From contig NC_021184.1 of assembly GCF_000233715.2 (NCBI RefSeq), positions 1,458,501 to 1,522,500 of the forward strand: a DNA stretch of 64,000 nucleotides. The letters are read 5' to 3'. The notes under the pieces are model-generated. The model did not search any database. It saw nothing but the letters and a program-made list of their open reading frames with translations, and was not told the DNA's origin. The position numbers were made by a program, and so were the translations under genes. Source of the stretch: Desulfoscipio gibsoniae DSM 7213. GTDB taxonomy: Bacteria > Bacillota > Desulfotomaculia > Desulfotomaculales > Desulfallaceae. How positions within the stretch are numbered: position 1 is the first letter of the stretch; each line of letters starts with the position of its first letter. Below, one piece after another: positions 24,801 through 32,281 of the stretch.

Positions 24801-25832
24801 TTGCGCTCAATAGGAAAATTAGGTCAAATACCCATGCGGATAATCAAGACCATTGCCAAAATAAATGAATACAAAGGCAGACAGGAACTGCACCGGAAAC
24901 AATCTCCGGAAGTTTTAGAAACATTACAGGAAATTGCAGCTATACAAAGTACGGAGTCTTCCAATCGCATCGAAGGCATAAAGGTATCAAACGAGCAGCT
25001 TAAAGAAATAATGAGCCAAAAAACTACCCCACGGGATAGAAGTGCAGCCGAAATATCAGGCTACCGGGATGTACTGGCCACAATACATACATCAGCTCCC
25101 CATATACCCGTCAAGCCACAAACTATTTTGCAGCTACACCGGGATATGTATAGATACCTGCCCCGGTCAGGCGGGAGATGGAAGGCTGCTGATAACATAA
25201 TTGAACAAACCATGCCTGACGGTACCAAGCAGGTCAGGTTTACGCCAGTTAAAGCTTTTCTAGTTCCCCAAGCTATGGAGGAACTTTGCTTTGGCTTTAA
25301 TACATATCGCAACAGCGAAGAAGTAGATGACCTGTTGCTGATTTTTGCCTTTATACTGGACTTTCTGTGTATTCATCCGTTCACTGACGGCAATGGCCGC
25401 ATGTCCCGACTGTTGACTTTATTACTTTTATATCAGGCCGGTTTTGAAGTTGGCAGATTTGTCTCATTGGAGCGAATTACCGAAGTTAGTAAAGAAACTT
25501 ATTATGAAGCGCTATATAAATCCTCCCAAAACTGGCATGACGGTGAACATGATCCCATGCCCTGGATGGAGTACTCATTGGGAGTTTTGCTAGCAGCGTA
25601 TAAGGAATTTGAAGAACGGGTAAATCTGGCTGAAAACCAGCGGGGGACTAAAACTAACCTGGTCATGGAAACTATCCTGCGTTTTCAAGGAGAATTCTCC
25701 ATACAAGATATAGAAGCAGCCTGTCCAAACGTAAGCCGGCCGACCATTCACAGGGTACTGGCCGTGTTAAAAAATGAAGGTATGATTGACTGTATAGTGC
25801 CCGGCCGACATGCCCGGTGGGTGAGGAAGTAG
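24801..25832 (+). CDS. Fic-family AMP-transferase-like protein, class II
   Basis: 343 residues. The Fic core motif HPFTDGNGRMSR (about residue 197) is complete, with the catalytic His and the phosphate-binding GNGR. An N-terminal helix carries SNRIEG (about residue 55), matching the (S/T)xxxE(G/N) inhibitory motif of class II Fic proteins, in which Glu blocks ATP binding. A winged-helix at the C-terminus (about 280-340, SRPTIHRVLAVLKNEGMI) suggests DNA binding or autoregulation. Such proteins AMPylate or otherwise modify target proteins. Start is TTG after GGGGTGATGGG; ATG at 24834 is possible. The gene sits between two copies of the topB 3' end. Confidence 0.88.
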   Translation: MRSIGKLGQIPMRIIKTIAKINEYKGRQELHRKQSPEVLETLQEIAAIQSTESSNRIEGIKVSNEQLKEIMSQKTTPRDRSAAEISGYRDVLATIHTSAPHIPVKPQTILQLHRDMYRYLPRSGGRWKAADNIIEQTMPDGTKQVRFTPVKAFLVPQAMEELCFGFNTYRNSEEVDDLLLIFAFILDFLCIHPFTDGNGRMSRLLTLLLLYQAGFEVGRFVSLERITEVSKETYYEALYKSSQNWHDGEHDPMPWMEYSLGVLLAAYKEFEERVNLAENQRGTKTNLVMETILRFQGEFSIQDIEAACPNVSRPTIHRVLAVLKNEGMIDCIVPGRHARWVRK

Positions 25833-25860
25833 CAGTTGGCTGTGATAATTTGGCATAAGT

Positions 25861-26093
25861 TGCAGCGGCTACAAGGAAGGCTGCAAAGTAGTTATCTGGA
25901 AAGAGATAGCCGGTAAACGCATTAGCGTTAAGCAGGCTCAACAATTATTAACCAGTGGTAAAACCGCTTTAATTAAGGGTTTTAAATCAAAAGCCGGTAA
26001 AAGTTTTAATGCAGTTTTAACGCTTGGCAAGACGGAAAAGTAGAGTTTCAATTCACAGTAAAGGAGTAATCAATATGCCGAGAAAAAATACAA
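25861..26093 (+). repeat. Direct repeat copy B (topB 3'-end remnant)
   Basis: Translates as the final topB zinc repeat (CSGYKEGCK, WKEIAGKRIS, IKGFKSKAGKSF) with one frameshift near 26030, a stop, and then the real AbrB-like gene start. Same length as copy A, with scattered differences, so the duplication is not recent or the two copies came from related elements. Confidence 0.82.
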
Positions 26094-26458
26094 TGGAGTT
26101 TATCATGCGTTTATTTAAAACAACAAAACGTAAAGTTTGCTTTAGAGACAATATGGACCGCATTGGCAAGCTGTACCTGCCCCTTTCACTACTGGACAAA
26201 ATGAACATTAGCGATGAAATAATCGTACAGCTGGCACCGAAAAAAAGTGATTTTTCGACCGGCGGGTATGCAACCAGATTTGTATACGAAAAGGAGACAA
26301 CTAAAAAAATCCGTTTTACCGAGGATATTACGGAAATAGGGGAGCTGGGTATAATCTATATCAGCAAAAGCATCCTGGAAATTATGGGTTTGCAGGATGA
26401 AATAGCTGTACGGGTCGTGTCGACAAAAGGGATAGGGGGTGCTGCGGTTGGGTGTTAA
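26075..26458 (+). CDS. Tandem AbrB/SpoVT-like swapped-hairpin protein
   Basis: 127 residues with two similar halves. Each contains the pattern of an AbrB-type beta hairpin: MDRIGKLYLPLSLLDKMNISDEI (about 24-46) and ITEIGELGIIYISKSILEIMGLQDEI (about 84-109). AbrB-like domains bind DNA as swapped dimers; a tandem copy could form the DNA-binding unit within one chain. AAGGAG lies eight bases before the ATG at 26075; the frame extends upstream to 26024 only through the topB remnant. Possible regulator of the element. Confidence 0.7.
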   Translation: MPRKNTMEFIMRLFKTTKRKVCFRDNMDRIGKLYLPLSLLDKMNISDEIIVQLAPKKSDFSTGGYATRFVYEKETTKKIRFTEDITEIGELGIIYISKSILEIMGLQDEIAVRVVSTKGIGGAAVGC

Positions 26459-26756
26459 CCAGATGCGCGGGCCAACTGGCCTCAAATTGCCATTAAACCA
26501 TAATCGCATAAAAGACTCAATACTCAAATGGGTCAAAAACCATAAAAAAGCTGCGCTATTGCTGGGGAGTTTACCGGTAACAGTGCCGCTTTTTTATTTT
26601 GCCGATGTTTGGGCTATAGGCAGCCTGGCCGCCGTGATCCATGACTTACAGGTAACAATACCCGCTTTCAGCCTGTGTAAATATGCTTGTGCACCATTGC
26701 TTTGCACTATTGTTTTAAATGACCCTGCTGATACTCGCATGCAGCTTGCTATATAA
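26439..26756 (+). CDS. Small hypothetical membrane protein
   Basis: 105 residues. It starts at a GTG that overlaps the end of the AbrB-like gene by 20 bases, with an AGGGATAGGGG ribosome site. After a basic N-terminus (HNRIKDSILKWVKNHKKAA) there are two hydrophobic stretches (about 40-65 and 75-95). The overlap suggests translational coupling. No family recognised; it may be a small element-borne membrane protein or a chance frame. Confidence 0.4.
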   Translation: MLRLGVNQMRGPTGLKLPLNHNRIKDSILKWVKNHKKAALLLGSLPVTVPLFYFADVWAIGSLAAVIHDLQVTIPAFSLCKYACAPLLCTIVLNDPADTRMQLAI

Positions 26757-26774
26757 CTGTTAAATCTTTATAAG

Positions 26775-26957
26775 GTGCCAGAAGAGTATTATAGTACTTT
26801 ATTTCATGAGCTGGTACACAGCACCGGTCATAAAAAGCGGCTCAATCGTTCAAGCTTTGCAAAAGTGCAAAAGTTTGGCAACAGAGAGGAATTAATTGCG
26901 GAGTTTGGGGGATCGAAAAATCTCATTAGCAAGTGTTCTTGTATCTGTTTTAGGTAA
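26775..26957 (+). pseudogene. C-terminal remnant of an ArdC-like antirestriction/zincin gene
   Basis: The readable part begins LYKVPEEYYSTLFHELVHSTGHKKRLNR and ends REELIAEFGG. This is the zincin metal motif HExxHxxGH plus the following REEL(V/I)AE segment of ArdC-type antirestriction proteins from plasmids. No upstream DNA-binding domain is present, and homology stops abruptly at about 26915, where radC begins. It is a fragment joined to another gene rather than a functional protein. Confidence 0.72.
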
Positions 26958-27504
26958 TGTGCCCAATGAAACCTTAGAGTACCTTTTAGGGCAGGGGATT
27001 CGAACACTGGCAGGCATGACAATTGAAGAATATATGAACTTACCGGGGATCGGCAGGGATAAGGCGATACGTTTAGCCGCTGCATTTGAACTGGCTCGCC
27101 GCCTGGCTCGGTTTGTGCCAGGGGATAGGCCATGTATAAAATCACCGGAAAACGCTGCTGCACTGGTAATGGAAGAAATGCGGCATCTGGACAGGGAGCA
27201 CTTTTGTGCTTTACTACTCAACACTAAAAACCAAGTCCTGGCCAAGGAAACGATTTCTATTGGCACGTTAAATTCCTCGCCTATCCACCCGCGAGAGCTG
27301 TTTAAAGCGGCTATTCGGCGTAGCGCCGCCGGGGTTATACTTGTACACTGTCACCCCAGCGGTGATTCCACGCCCAGCCGTCAGGATATAGAGGTAACCA
27401 AGAGATTGGTTGAAGCAGGTGAAATTGTCGGGATTCAGGTGTTGGATCATTTAGTAATCGGAGATAACAAATTTGTAAGCTTTAAAGCTAGAGGTTTGAT
27501 GTAA
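26896..27504 (+). CDS. RadC-like JAB/MPN-domain protein, slightly N-truncated
   Basis: 202 residues. An N-terminal helix-hairpin-helix (LPGIGRDKAIRLAAAFELARR, about 55-75) is followed by the JAB domain with the JAMM metal motif HCHPSGDSTPS (about 152) and an upstream Glu. RadC proteins are frequent on plasmids, phages and ICEs; their role in DNA repair is doubtful and they may be element-specific metalloproteins. The usual N-terminal segment (about 20 residues) is missing because the start (TTG 26896) lies inside the ArdC remnant. The core looks intact. Confidence 0.82.
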   Translation: MRSLGDRKISLASVLVSVLGNVPNETLEYLLGQGIRTLAGMTIEEYMNLPGIGRDKAIRLAAAFELARRLARFVPGDRPCIKSPENAAALVMEEMRHLDREHFCALLLNTKNQVLAKETISIGTLNSSPIHPRELFKAAIRRSAAGVILVHCHPSGDSTPSRQDIEVTKRLVEAGEIVGIQVLDHLVIGDNKFVSFKARGLM

Positions 27505-27519
27505 GGAGGGGGTTATGAT

Positions 27520-27807
27520 GTGTTTCATGTAAACGAGAAAATTGCATTTATTGATGTAGATATAACCGTAAGAGTACGGGTGCCCTTCAATGGGGCACCA
27601 GACGAAGAAACAGTTTTGAAAGATATTACCGCTGCGGAATGCTCTGATTGCGACGGTGTGGAAATCTACCGTAGAGATTACGATAGGGAATACGGTTTAG
27701 AAATAAGCGGAGTAACCGAGTATATGGAATGCCTTGGTATTAAGAATGCGACCGTTGTGGGACGTGGGAAAATAACTATCAATGATATGGGGGTTTGTGT
27801 TAAATGA
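27520..27807 (+). CDS. Hypothetical element-borne protein
   Basis: 95 residues, predicted beta-rich N-terminal half (IAFIDVDITVRVRVPF) followed by an acidic region with two cysteines (ECSDCDGVEIYRRDYD). GTG start with a strong AAGGAGGGGG ribosome site. It lies 15 bp after radC and its TAA overlaps the ATG of the next frame (TAAATG), so the three genes are probably one transcription unit. Not recognised. Confidence 0.6.
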   Translation: MFHVNEKIAFIDVDITVRVRVPFNGAPDEETVLKDITAAECSDCDGVEIYRRDYDREYGLEISGVTEYMECLGIKNATVVGRGKITINDMGVCVK

Positions 27808-28165
27808 CATTAAAAGAAGCTGAAAGCTTTATTAAAGCAGTTTTAGGCAACAGCAACTAAACCGCGAAGCACATGGGGATACAGAAGCAGACGACCAGCG
27901 CGAACCGCTAGATTGGGGCATCATAGCCGCCGAGCATATGGGGCACCTTCTTGGTGCCCTACGTACCGGCGACGAGCAGGTTATCGAAAAGGAAATTCTA
28001 CATGTGGCTGGGCCTCTTTTGGAATGCTGGAATGCCGTCAAAACAAGTGTTAAAGATGTCCGAGTTTATAAGTGTACGCGCTGCGAGGCAACATTCACAC
28101 TTGCGGCTTCAAATCGCCCTATGGTATGTCCGCTGTGTGAGGCTGAGCTTGAAATGCTTAATTAG
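27804..28165 (+). pseudogene. Frameshifted zinc-finger protein gene
   Basis: The ATG at 27804 starts a frame (MTLKEAESFIKAVLG) that stops after 18 codons at 27860. The adjacent frame is open from the same point and continues without a start codon (QQLNREAHGDTEAD, LDWGIIAAEHMGHLLGALRTGDE) to a two-CxxC zinc ribbon (KCTRCEATFTL, CPLCEAE). Joining the two frames near 27845-27855 gives a protein of about 119 residues, so a single-base indel is the simplest explanation. Possible DNA-binding or structural role on the element; no family named. Confidence 0.6.
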
Positions 28166-28232
28166 TTTGTAAACAGTATGTTTACATGCTTGCATGGGTA
28201 AACGTTAGTAAGTTTAAGGGGGTAATGTTTAC

Positions 28233-29099
28233 ATGGCGGCGGATGCTACTTTTTCTGTGCGGGTGGATATTGAGACCAAAGATAAGCTGGCTGAGCTAGT
28301 TGAACAGTCCAGATTAACAGCCAAGGAATTTTTAAGTAGACTGGTTACTACCTATGAAACTACCCTGGCCCGGGAAAGCATGGCTGAATCAAAGGAGCTT
28401 GAAAACCTGCGCCATCACCTGGCCAGGATAGAGGAAATATATATTTCTATCGTTAAGGGTGCCCAGGATCGCCAGGAGGCGGATGCCATTCGGATTAAGC
28501 AGGCTTTAGATGATGCCCAGCAGGCCAAGGCTTAGGCCTTAGATGCCCAAGCGCAAGCAGAAAAGGTTAGCCAGGAGGCTAATGAACGAGTAAATAATGT
28601 AGAGACCGAAGCTGCACTGGCCCGTGAAAATGCACAAAAAGAAATACAGTCTATGCGCGAAGCTTTGGCTCGGGCGCAGGAGGCTCAGGAGCAATCAACA
28701 AAGCTGGCAGTAATTGCGGAAAAAGCTGCTGCCGCAGCGGAAGAACGTGTAAAGGAATTAGAGCAACTGGCTGGTCAGGTACATGAATACCGGCAGCAAT
28801 CAGAAAAAATGTTAAGTAAGGAAAAAGAGGACCTGATTTATCAATTACGCCAAGCCAAGCAGGAAACTGAAAGAATACAGAAACAGTTAAACGATGATCT
28901 AGCCCGTGCAAATGAGAAAGCGGAACTTGCTAAAGAGCGGGCGGTTTTACAAGCACAACGAGAATATATGGATGAAGTAGCCCGGCTCCTCGAAACTATG
29001 GCAAAAACCCGTGAGGAATTAGCACAGGTAAGGGAAGAAAAGGCACGATTGGAGATGTTATTAGAAAAAACACAAGTAGTAACGGAGCTTGACGTTTAG
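28233..29099 (+). pseudogene. Ribbon-helix-helix/coiled-coil protein gene with in-frame TAG
   Basis: The first 100 codons encode a probable ribbon-helix-helix or similar DNA-binding N-terminus (FSVRVDIETKDKLAELVEQS) and the start of a coiled coil. A TAG at 28533-28535 interrupts the frame, but the same frame continues open for a further 187 codons of uninterrupted Ala/Glu/Gln-rich coiled coil to the TAG-type stop at 29097. One CAG-to-TAG change in the run QAKA-stop-ALDAQAQ explains it. The whole resembles KfrA-like plasmid proteins (DNA-binding head plus long coiled coil). A shorter product restarting at the ATG at 28653 is possible. Confidence 0.6.
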
Positions 29100-29114
29100 G
29101 TTTAGGAGGCTGTT

Positions 29115-29700
29115 GCATTGGCCTGGCTCATGCCGGGCCACCCCTTCAAGGGGAGTGAACCACCGACCATTGGGTCAACGGAGCTATCTTTCACTGTAAC
29201 AATTAAGAAATGCTTACCTGGTATTTAAGTTACCTGGTCTAAGATTGGCCAGGCATCCCTGCAATGGGCAGGATTCACAGGGCAACGGAGTTGCCATCTT
29301 AATGACTCGTAATCACGGAGTGGTTGGTCTTTTAAATAAGGATTAGAGTCATACAAGCAGGCTATGTCCGACGTTTTACGGACGCCCGTATATGCGGGTG
29401 CAGCCTGTCGCCACTGACCAACCCGGTAGGGTTGGTTGCCTTCCAGGGGAAGGTTACGTGGCTTAGGGTGCTTAACGAAAGCGAACCTTGACAATACCTT
29501 CTGTTTTACCACGACGTGCTTTATCAGGCATGCCGTGGTAGTGCAGAAGGACCGTCGTAAGACGATAATGTTTAACGCCGCTGGCGGCGTATGGATACGG
29601 GGCTTGCCCCGTCACAACATGCCTGATAAGGCAGGTTGTGACGGGGTCGGGTTTCGACCACGTTTGGTTTGATTTTCGCGGGTTACCGCGTTTGGTCTCA
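29115..29700 (+). ncRNA. Candidate large structured RNA, about 580 nt, upstream of the recombinase pair
   Basis: No credible gene, but about twenty hairpins follow one another almost without gaps. Examples are 29120-29127/29132-29139, 29281-29286/29290-29295, 29418-29424/29429-29435, 29439-29444/29448-29453, 29497-29503/29544-29550 with inner 29507-29513/29534-29540, 29575-29580/29585-29590 and 29677-29681/29686-29690. Longer pairings enclose others (29302-29308 with 29346-29352; 29358-29363 with 29402-29407 around two hairpins, giving a three-way junction). The loops GTAA, GAAA and CTTG read on the plus strand are stable tetraloop types, which suggests transcription towards the recombinases. 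I do not recognise the family. It could also act as single-stranded DNA. Confidence 0.55.
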
Positions 29701-29761
29701 GTACAAAAAAGGTGTGATGATACTTGAGGCTAGCATTGCTATTGCGAAAAGGGGTGTTCGA

Positions 29762-30145
29762 ATGGGTTTTCCGGCCAGGGCCGGTATTAATATGACCGGT
29801 AATGATAAAGTTGATAAGTTAATTAAGCAGTTGGAAAGTATTTTTCATTCCAGCAATGCAGGTTGGAAAAAGTCCCGGAGGGTTAGATTTCATCAATTTA
29901 AGTTGTTCTTAAAGTTCGTCGGCACAAAATTTAAATTGGATGATATTGGTTTCATTCGCCCTACACAAGTTAGGGCTTTTGTTGAATGGCGGAGGGAAAA
30001 TAGAATCAGGGAAAATACAATTCTAACAGATATCTCCACGATTAGATTTTGGCATAAGCAAATACCGCTTAGGCGATACAATTTGCCTTCAAATGAATTA
30101 ATCCTGGGGGATGGTGATTTACGTGACCGCACATGGAAAAGGTAA
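29762..30145 (+). CDS. Stand-alone core-binding (SAM-like) domain of a tyrosine recombinase
   Basis: 127 residues from the ATG at 29762, which has AAAGGGGTG upstream (ATG 29717 is an alternative). It consists only of the N-terminal core-binding domain of a tyrosine recombinase: KLIKQLESIF, FHQFKLFLKFVG, PTQVRAFVEWRREN and TILTDISTIRFWHKQI. No catalytic R/K/H-x-x-R/Y residues follow. The next gene begins inside it (35-base overlap) and has a paralogous N-terminal domain, so the two look like a duplicated pair, perhaps with the first as an accessory DNA-binding subunit. Confidence 0.7.
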   Translation: MGFPARAGINMTGNDKVDKLIKQLESIFHSSNAGWKKSRRVRFHQFKLFLKFVGTKFKLDDIGFIRPTQVRAFVEWRRENRIRENTILTDISTIRFWHKQIPLRRYNLPSNELILGDGDLRDRTWKR

Positions 30146-31051
30146 TGAAAAACATGATGCCGTTCCGGCCGCTTTTAAACCTCTTTGGCAGCAGTTTGAA
30201 AAGATATTTAAAAGTGCTATGAAGGATTGTTATTGTTCCAAGGATACGTTATTTAAAAACCGCAGCAGAATGAGGCAGTTTACTGTTTTCTGTGCTAAGG
30301 AATATAAGATGAGGAATCTGCGAAATATCAGCGATAAACATATTGATGCATTTGTTAACTATCGACGGCAGTCTGGCAGGACGGAAAAGGTGATAAAAAA
30401 TGACTTGTCTGCTATCAGGATATTCCATAAGTATATTCCCAACGCCCGGCACCGGATTTCCGGTAATGAAAAGTTTCAGTCTACACCGGATGGGCGATTG
30501 GATAGGGCTTGGGAGGAACATGAGTACCGGGCGATGCTGGATAAAGCACAGCAACTGGGACGAACTGATGTTGAAATGGTAATGCGATTGGCCAGGAATA
30601 GCGGCCTGCGAATTCACGAATGTTTGCGGATTAATAAAAAGATGGCACAGAAGTTTATTGATTCAGGGGTTATTACTATTAAAGGGAAGGGTGGCAGGGT
30701 AAGAGATGTGCCACTACGGGAGGAAGCAAAGCAGGTTTTAATAAACACAATTGCGAATGTTAAAAAAGACACTGACAAGCTGTTTGTTCCCAGGGGAAAG
30801 CGACTGATCTTGTTAAAGATTCAATTGAAAATTTTATCAGGGACCATAGGGGTAAATGTCAGGTGTCGGGCGCAAGGGAAAAGGGAACAAATATAACGTT
30901 CCATGGGTTAAGGCATACTTACGCCAGAGAAGAATATCGTAAAAGGTTAGAGCATGGAATTTCTAAGATAAAAGCGCAGAAGGAAGTGGCGCTGGTTTTG
31001 GGACATGGAAGGCCAAGGGTGGTTAAAATATATCTTGGGTCGGAAACTTGA
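30111..31051 (+). pseudogene. Frameshifted tyrosine recombinase (integrase)
   Basis: The first frame (30111-30896) gives the core-binding domain and the first half of the catalytic domain with Arg I (NSGLRIHECLR) and the beta-strand Lys (IKGKGGRVRDVPL). At about 30795, in AGGGGAAAGC, the continuation moves to another frame (TDLVKDSIENFI) that carries HGLRHTYA and LGHGRPRVVKIYL to 31051, that is HxxR, the second His and the nucleophilic Tyr. One base gained or lost in the G/A run accounts for the break. The reconstructed protein of about 313 residues would be a complete recombinase. Confidence 0.8.
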
Positions 31052-31182
31052 TTTCGATATTATTTTAAAAGTGGGGGCGGAGGTTTAGAAACTGTCGCAA
31101 AAGTTTATTTATGGGCAATTATGCCAAGTTTTCTGTAAATAAGAGTATAAAACAAGATAAATATTTAATGTTCGAAATTAAG

Positions 31183-31215
31183 GTTATAAACCCTTGTGTG
31201 ACAGGGGTTTATAAC
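31183..31215. repeat. 11-bp perfect inverted repeat
   Basis: GTTATAAACCC (31183-31193) and GGGTTTATAAC (31205-31215) around an 11-base spacer. It lies 132 bp after the recombinase and 8 bp before the CRISPR-type repeat. It may be a recombinase site or a transcript-end hairpin. Confidence 0.6.
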
Positions 31216-31222
31216 GGAAGCG

Positions 31223-31252
31223 GTCCCCCCGCACGGGGGCGTGGATTGAAAG
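31223..31252 (+). CRISPR. Solitary CRISPR-type repeat
   Basis: A 30-base sequence with the form of a type I-C repeat: GTC at the 5' end, a CCCCCGCACGGGGG hairpin, and the 3' tag GTGGATTGAAAG. I see only one copy, no second repeat within a spacer length, and no cas genes in the window, so it is an orphan unit or array relic. Confidence 0.5.
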
Positions 31253-31812
31253 AGAAACGGGCGAGGTATATACGTTACGTGATGCTAGATAGATTTTTTA
31301 TTTTATAAAAGGAGAATTGGGACCATTTGGTGAATTAAAGCATTAGCAACTAGGGTATGTCCATATCCTTGTGTAATTGGATTATTTTGATATGATTTTG
31401 GTAGGCTTAATATTAGCTCTTACCTTCAAGGAGGATAGGGCAATGCTGGGGAGCAACCCGAGCGCCATGCAGGGTTCTGCCGGAGATGGCTGTGGATATT
31501 ATTCCCGGCTTTCTTCTTTTTATTGCTAAAAATGCATAAGGGTAACAGCGTTCGGCGTGATAGATCAGATGACGCTTATGATGATTTAAATGTATTAGAA
31601 TAAGAAGTAATAGATATATTAAATGGTTTTATGTATTGGAATATGCTCATTTACATGGTATGGTTCTAAATTGGTTACTTTATTGCGTGGTTCTGTACTT
31701 AGCGGCGGAATGCCACGGTGGTAAAACAAATTTGACGGTGCTACGATATTGGCTTTTCCACTATAGATATAAACTGCTGTTTGAAATACCTCGGACAGTA
31801 ATAAAATTATTT
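31253..31812. other. Gene-poor stretch
   Basis: No supported gene. A small nested hairpin (GCCAT...ATGGC around GCAG/CTGC) lies near 31462-31495, 15-50 bases after a ribosome-site-like AAGGAGGATAGGG, but the frame starting there (29 codons) resembles nothing I know. The rest is AT-rich. Confidence 0.35.
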
Positions 31813-32045
31813 CTGCTCCTCTTTGATTACCAAAGGATACGGGCAAGCAAACACCCGTACCAGTTCTTGACAGGTTTTAAGGTTTAACTACATGTTGACG
31901 GCTACGCCGGCTACAACGGTCTATCGGATGTTACTCTGATTAGCTGCTGGGCACATGCACGATGTTAGTATGATGAAGCAATTAAAGCGCTGCCTAATCG
32001 CTATGTGCCGGTGGCAGTAAAAGAAGGGATAGATTTTTGTATGTA
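31813..32045 (+). pseudogene. IS66-family transposase fragment
   Basis: One frame, interrupted by two stop codons, reads LFDYQRIRASKHPYQFLTGFK, then LHVDGYAGYNGL, then CWAHAR, then YDEAIKALP and VAVKEGIDF. This order (DYQ-R, HP-FL-GFKG, LHTDGYAGY, CWAHARRKF) is the DDE core of IS66 transposases. Only about 75 codons remain; no flanking ends are recognisable. Confidence 0.75.
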
Positions 32046-32074
32046 ACTGTCTTTTGGTCTAAGAAATAAGTACG

Positions 32075-32281
32075 GTGGACTATATTACAGCTCGAGAAGA
32101 TGTCGATAGGTGGGGTATCACGAGGAGACGGGTACATATATTATGTGTTCAAGATAGAATTGAAGGTGCACAAAGACTGGGAAATATGTGGGCTATACTT
32201 AAAAATGCAGAAAAACCAGTTGACAGGCGAACGCTGAGATATAAAAAGATTTGGAATGGGGTCGGGAGGAACAAGGTATGA
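32075..32281 (+). CDS. Excisionase-like helix-turn-helix protein
   Basis: 68 residues resembling small MerR/excisionase-type DNA-binding proteins of Firmicutes: YITAREDVDRWGITRRRVHILCVQDRIEG (winged HTH) followed by LGNMWAILKNAEKPVDRR. Proteins of this kind often precede restriction-modification or defense gene clusters. GTG start. The stop overlaps the ATG of the helicase gene (ATGA at 32278), so it is the first gene of the restriction cassette and a likely regulator. Confidence 0.68.
   Translation: MDYITAREDVDRWGITRRRVHILCVQDRIEGAQRLGNMWAILKNAEKPVDRRTLRYKKIWNGVGRNKV

Noticed and set aside
28533-28535. TAG as a pyrrolysine codon
   Set aside because: Pyrrolysine occurs in some related organisms, but the sequence context is a Gln/Ala-rich coiled coil where CAG-to-TAG mutation is simpler, and there is no pyl gene or methylamine methyltransferase in the window.
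29115-29700. Group II or group I intron
   Set aside because: I see no group II domain V-like hairpin, no GTGYG 5' end, no reverse transcriptase frame and no conserved group I core, so an intron is not supported.
31223-31252. A full CRISPR array
   Set aside because: Only one repeat-like unit is present; no second copy at spacer distance on either side.
31111-31308. 65-codon frame across the inverted repeat and CRISPR-type repeat
   Set aside because: The amino acid sequence simply translates the repeat DNA (RGRGLKEKR); no family resemblance.
32251-32277. Helicase start at TTG 32251
   Set aside because: GGGAGG sits within that stretch and is correctly spaced for the ATG at 32278.
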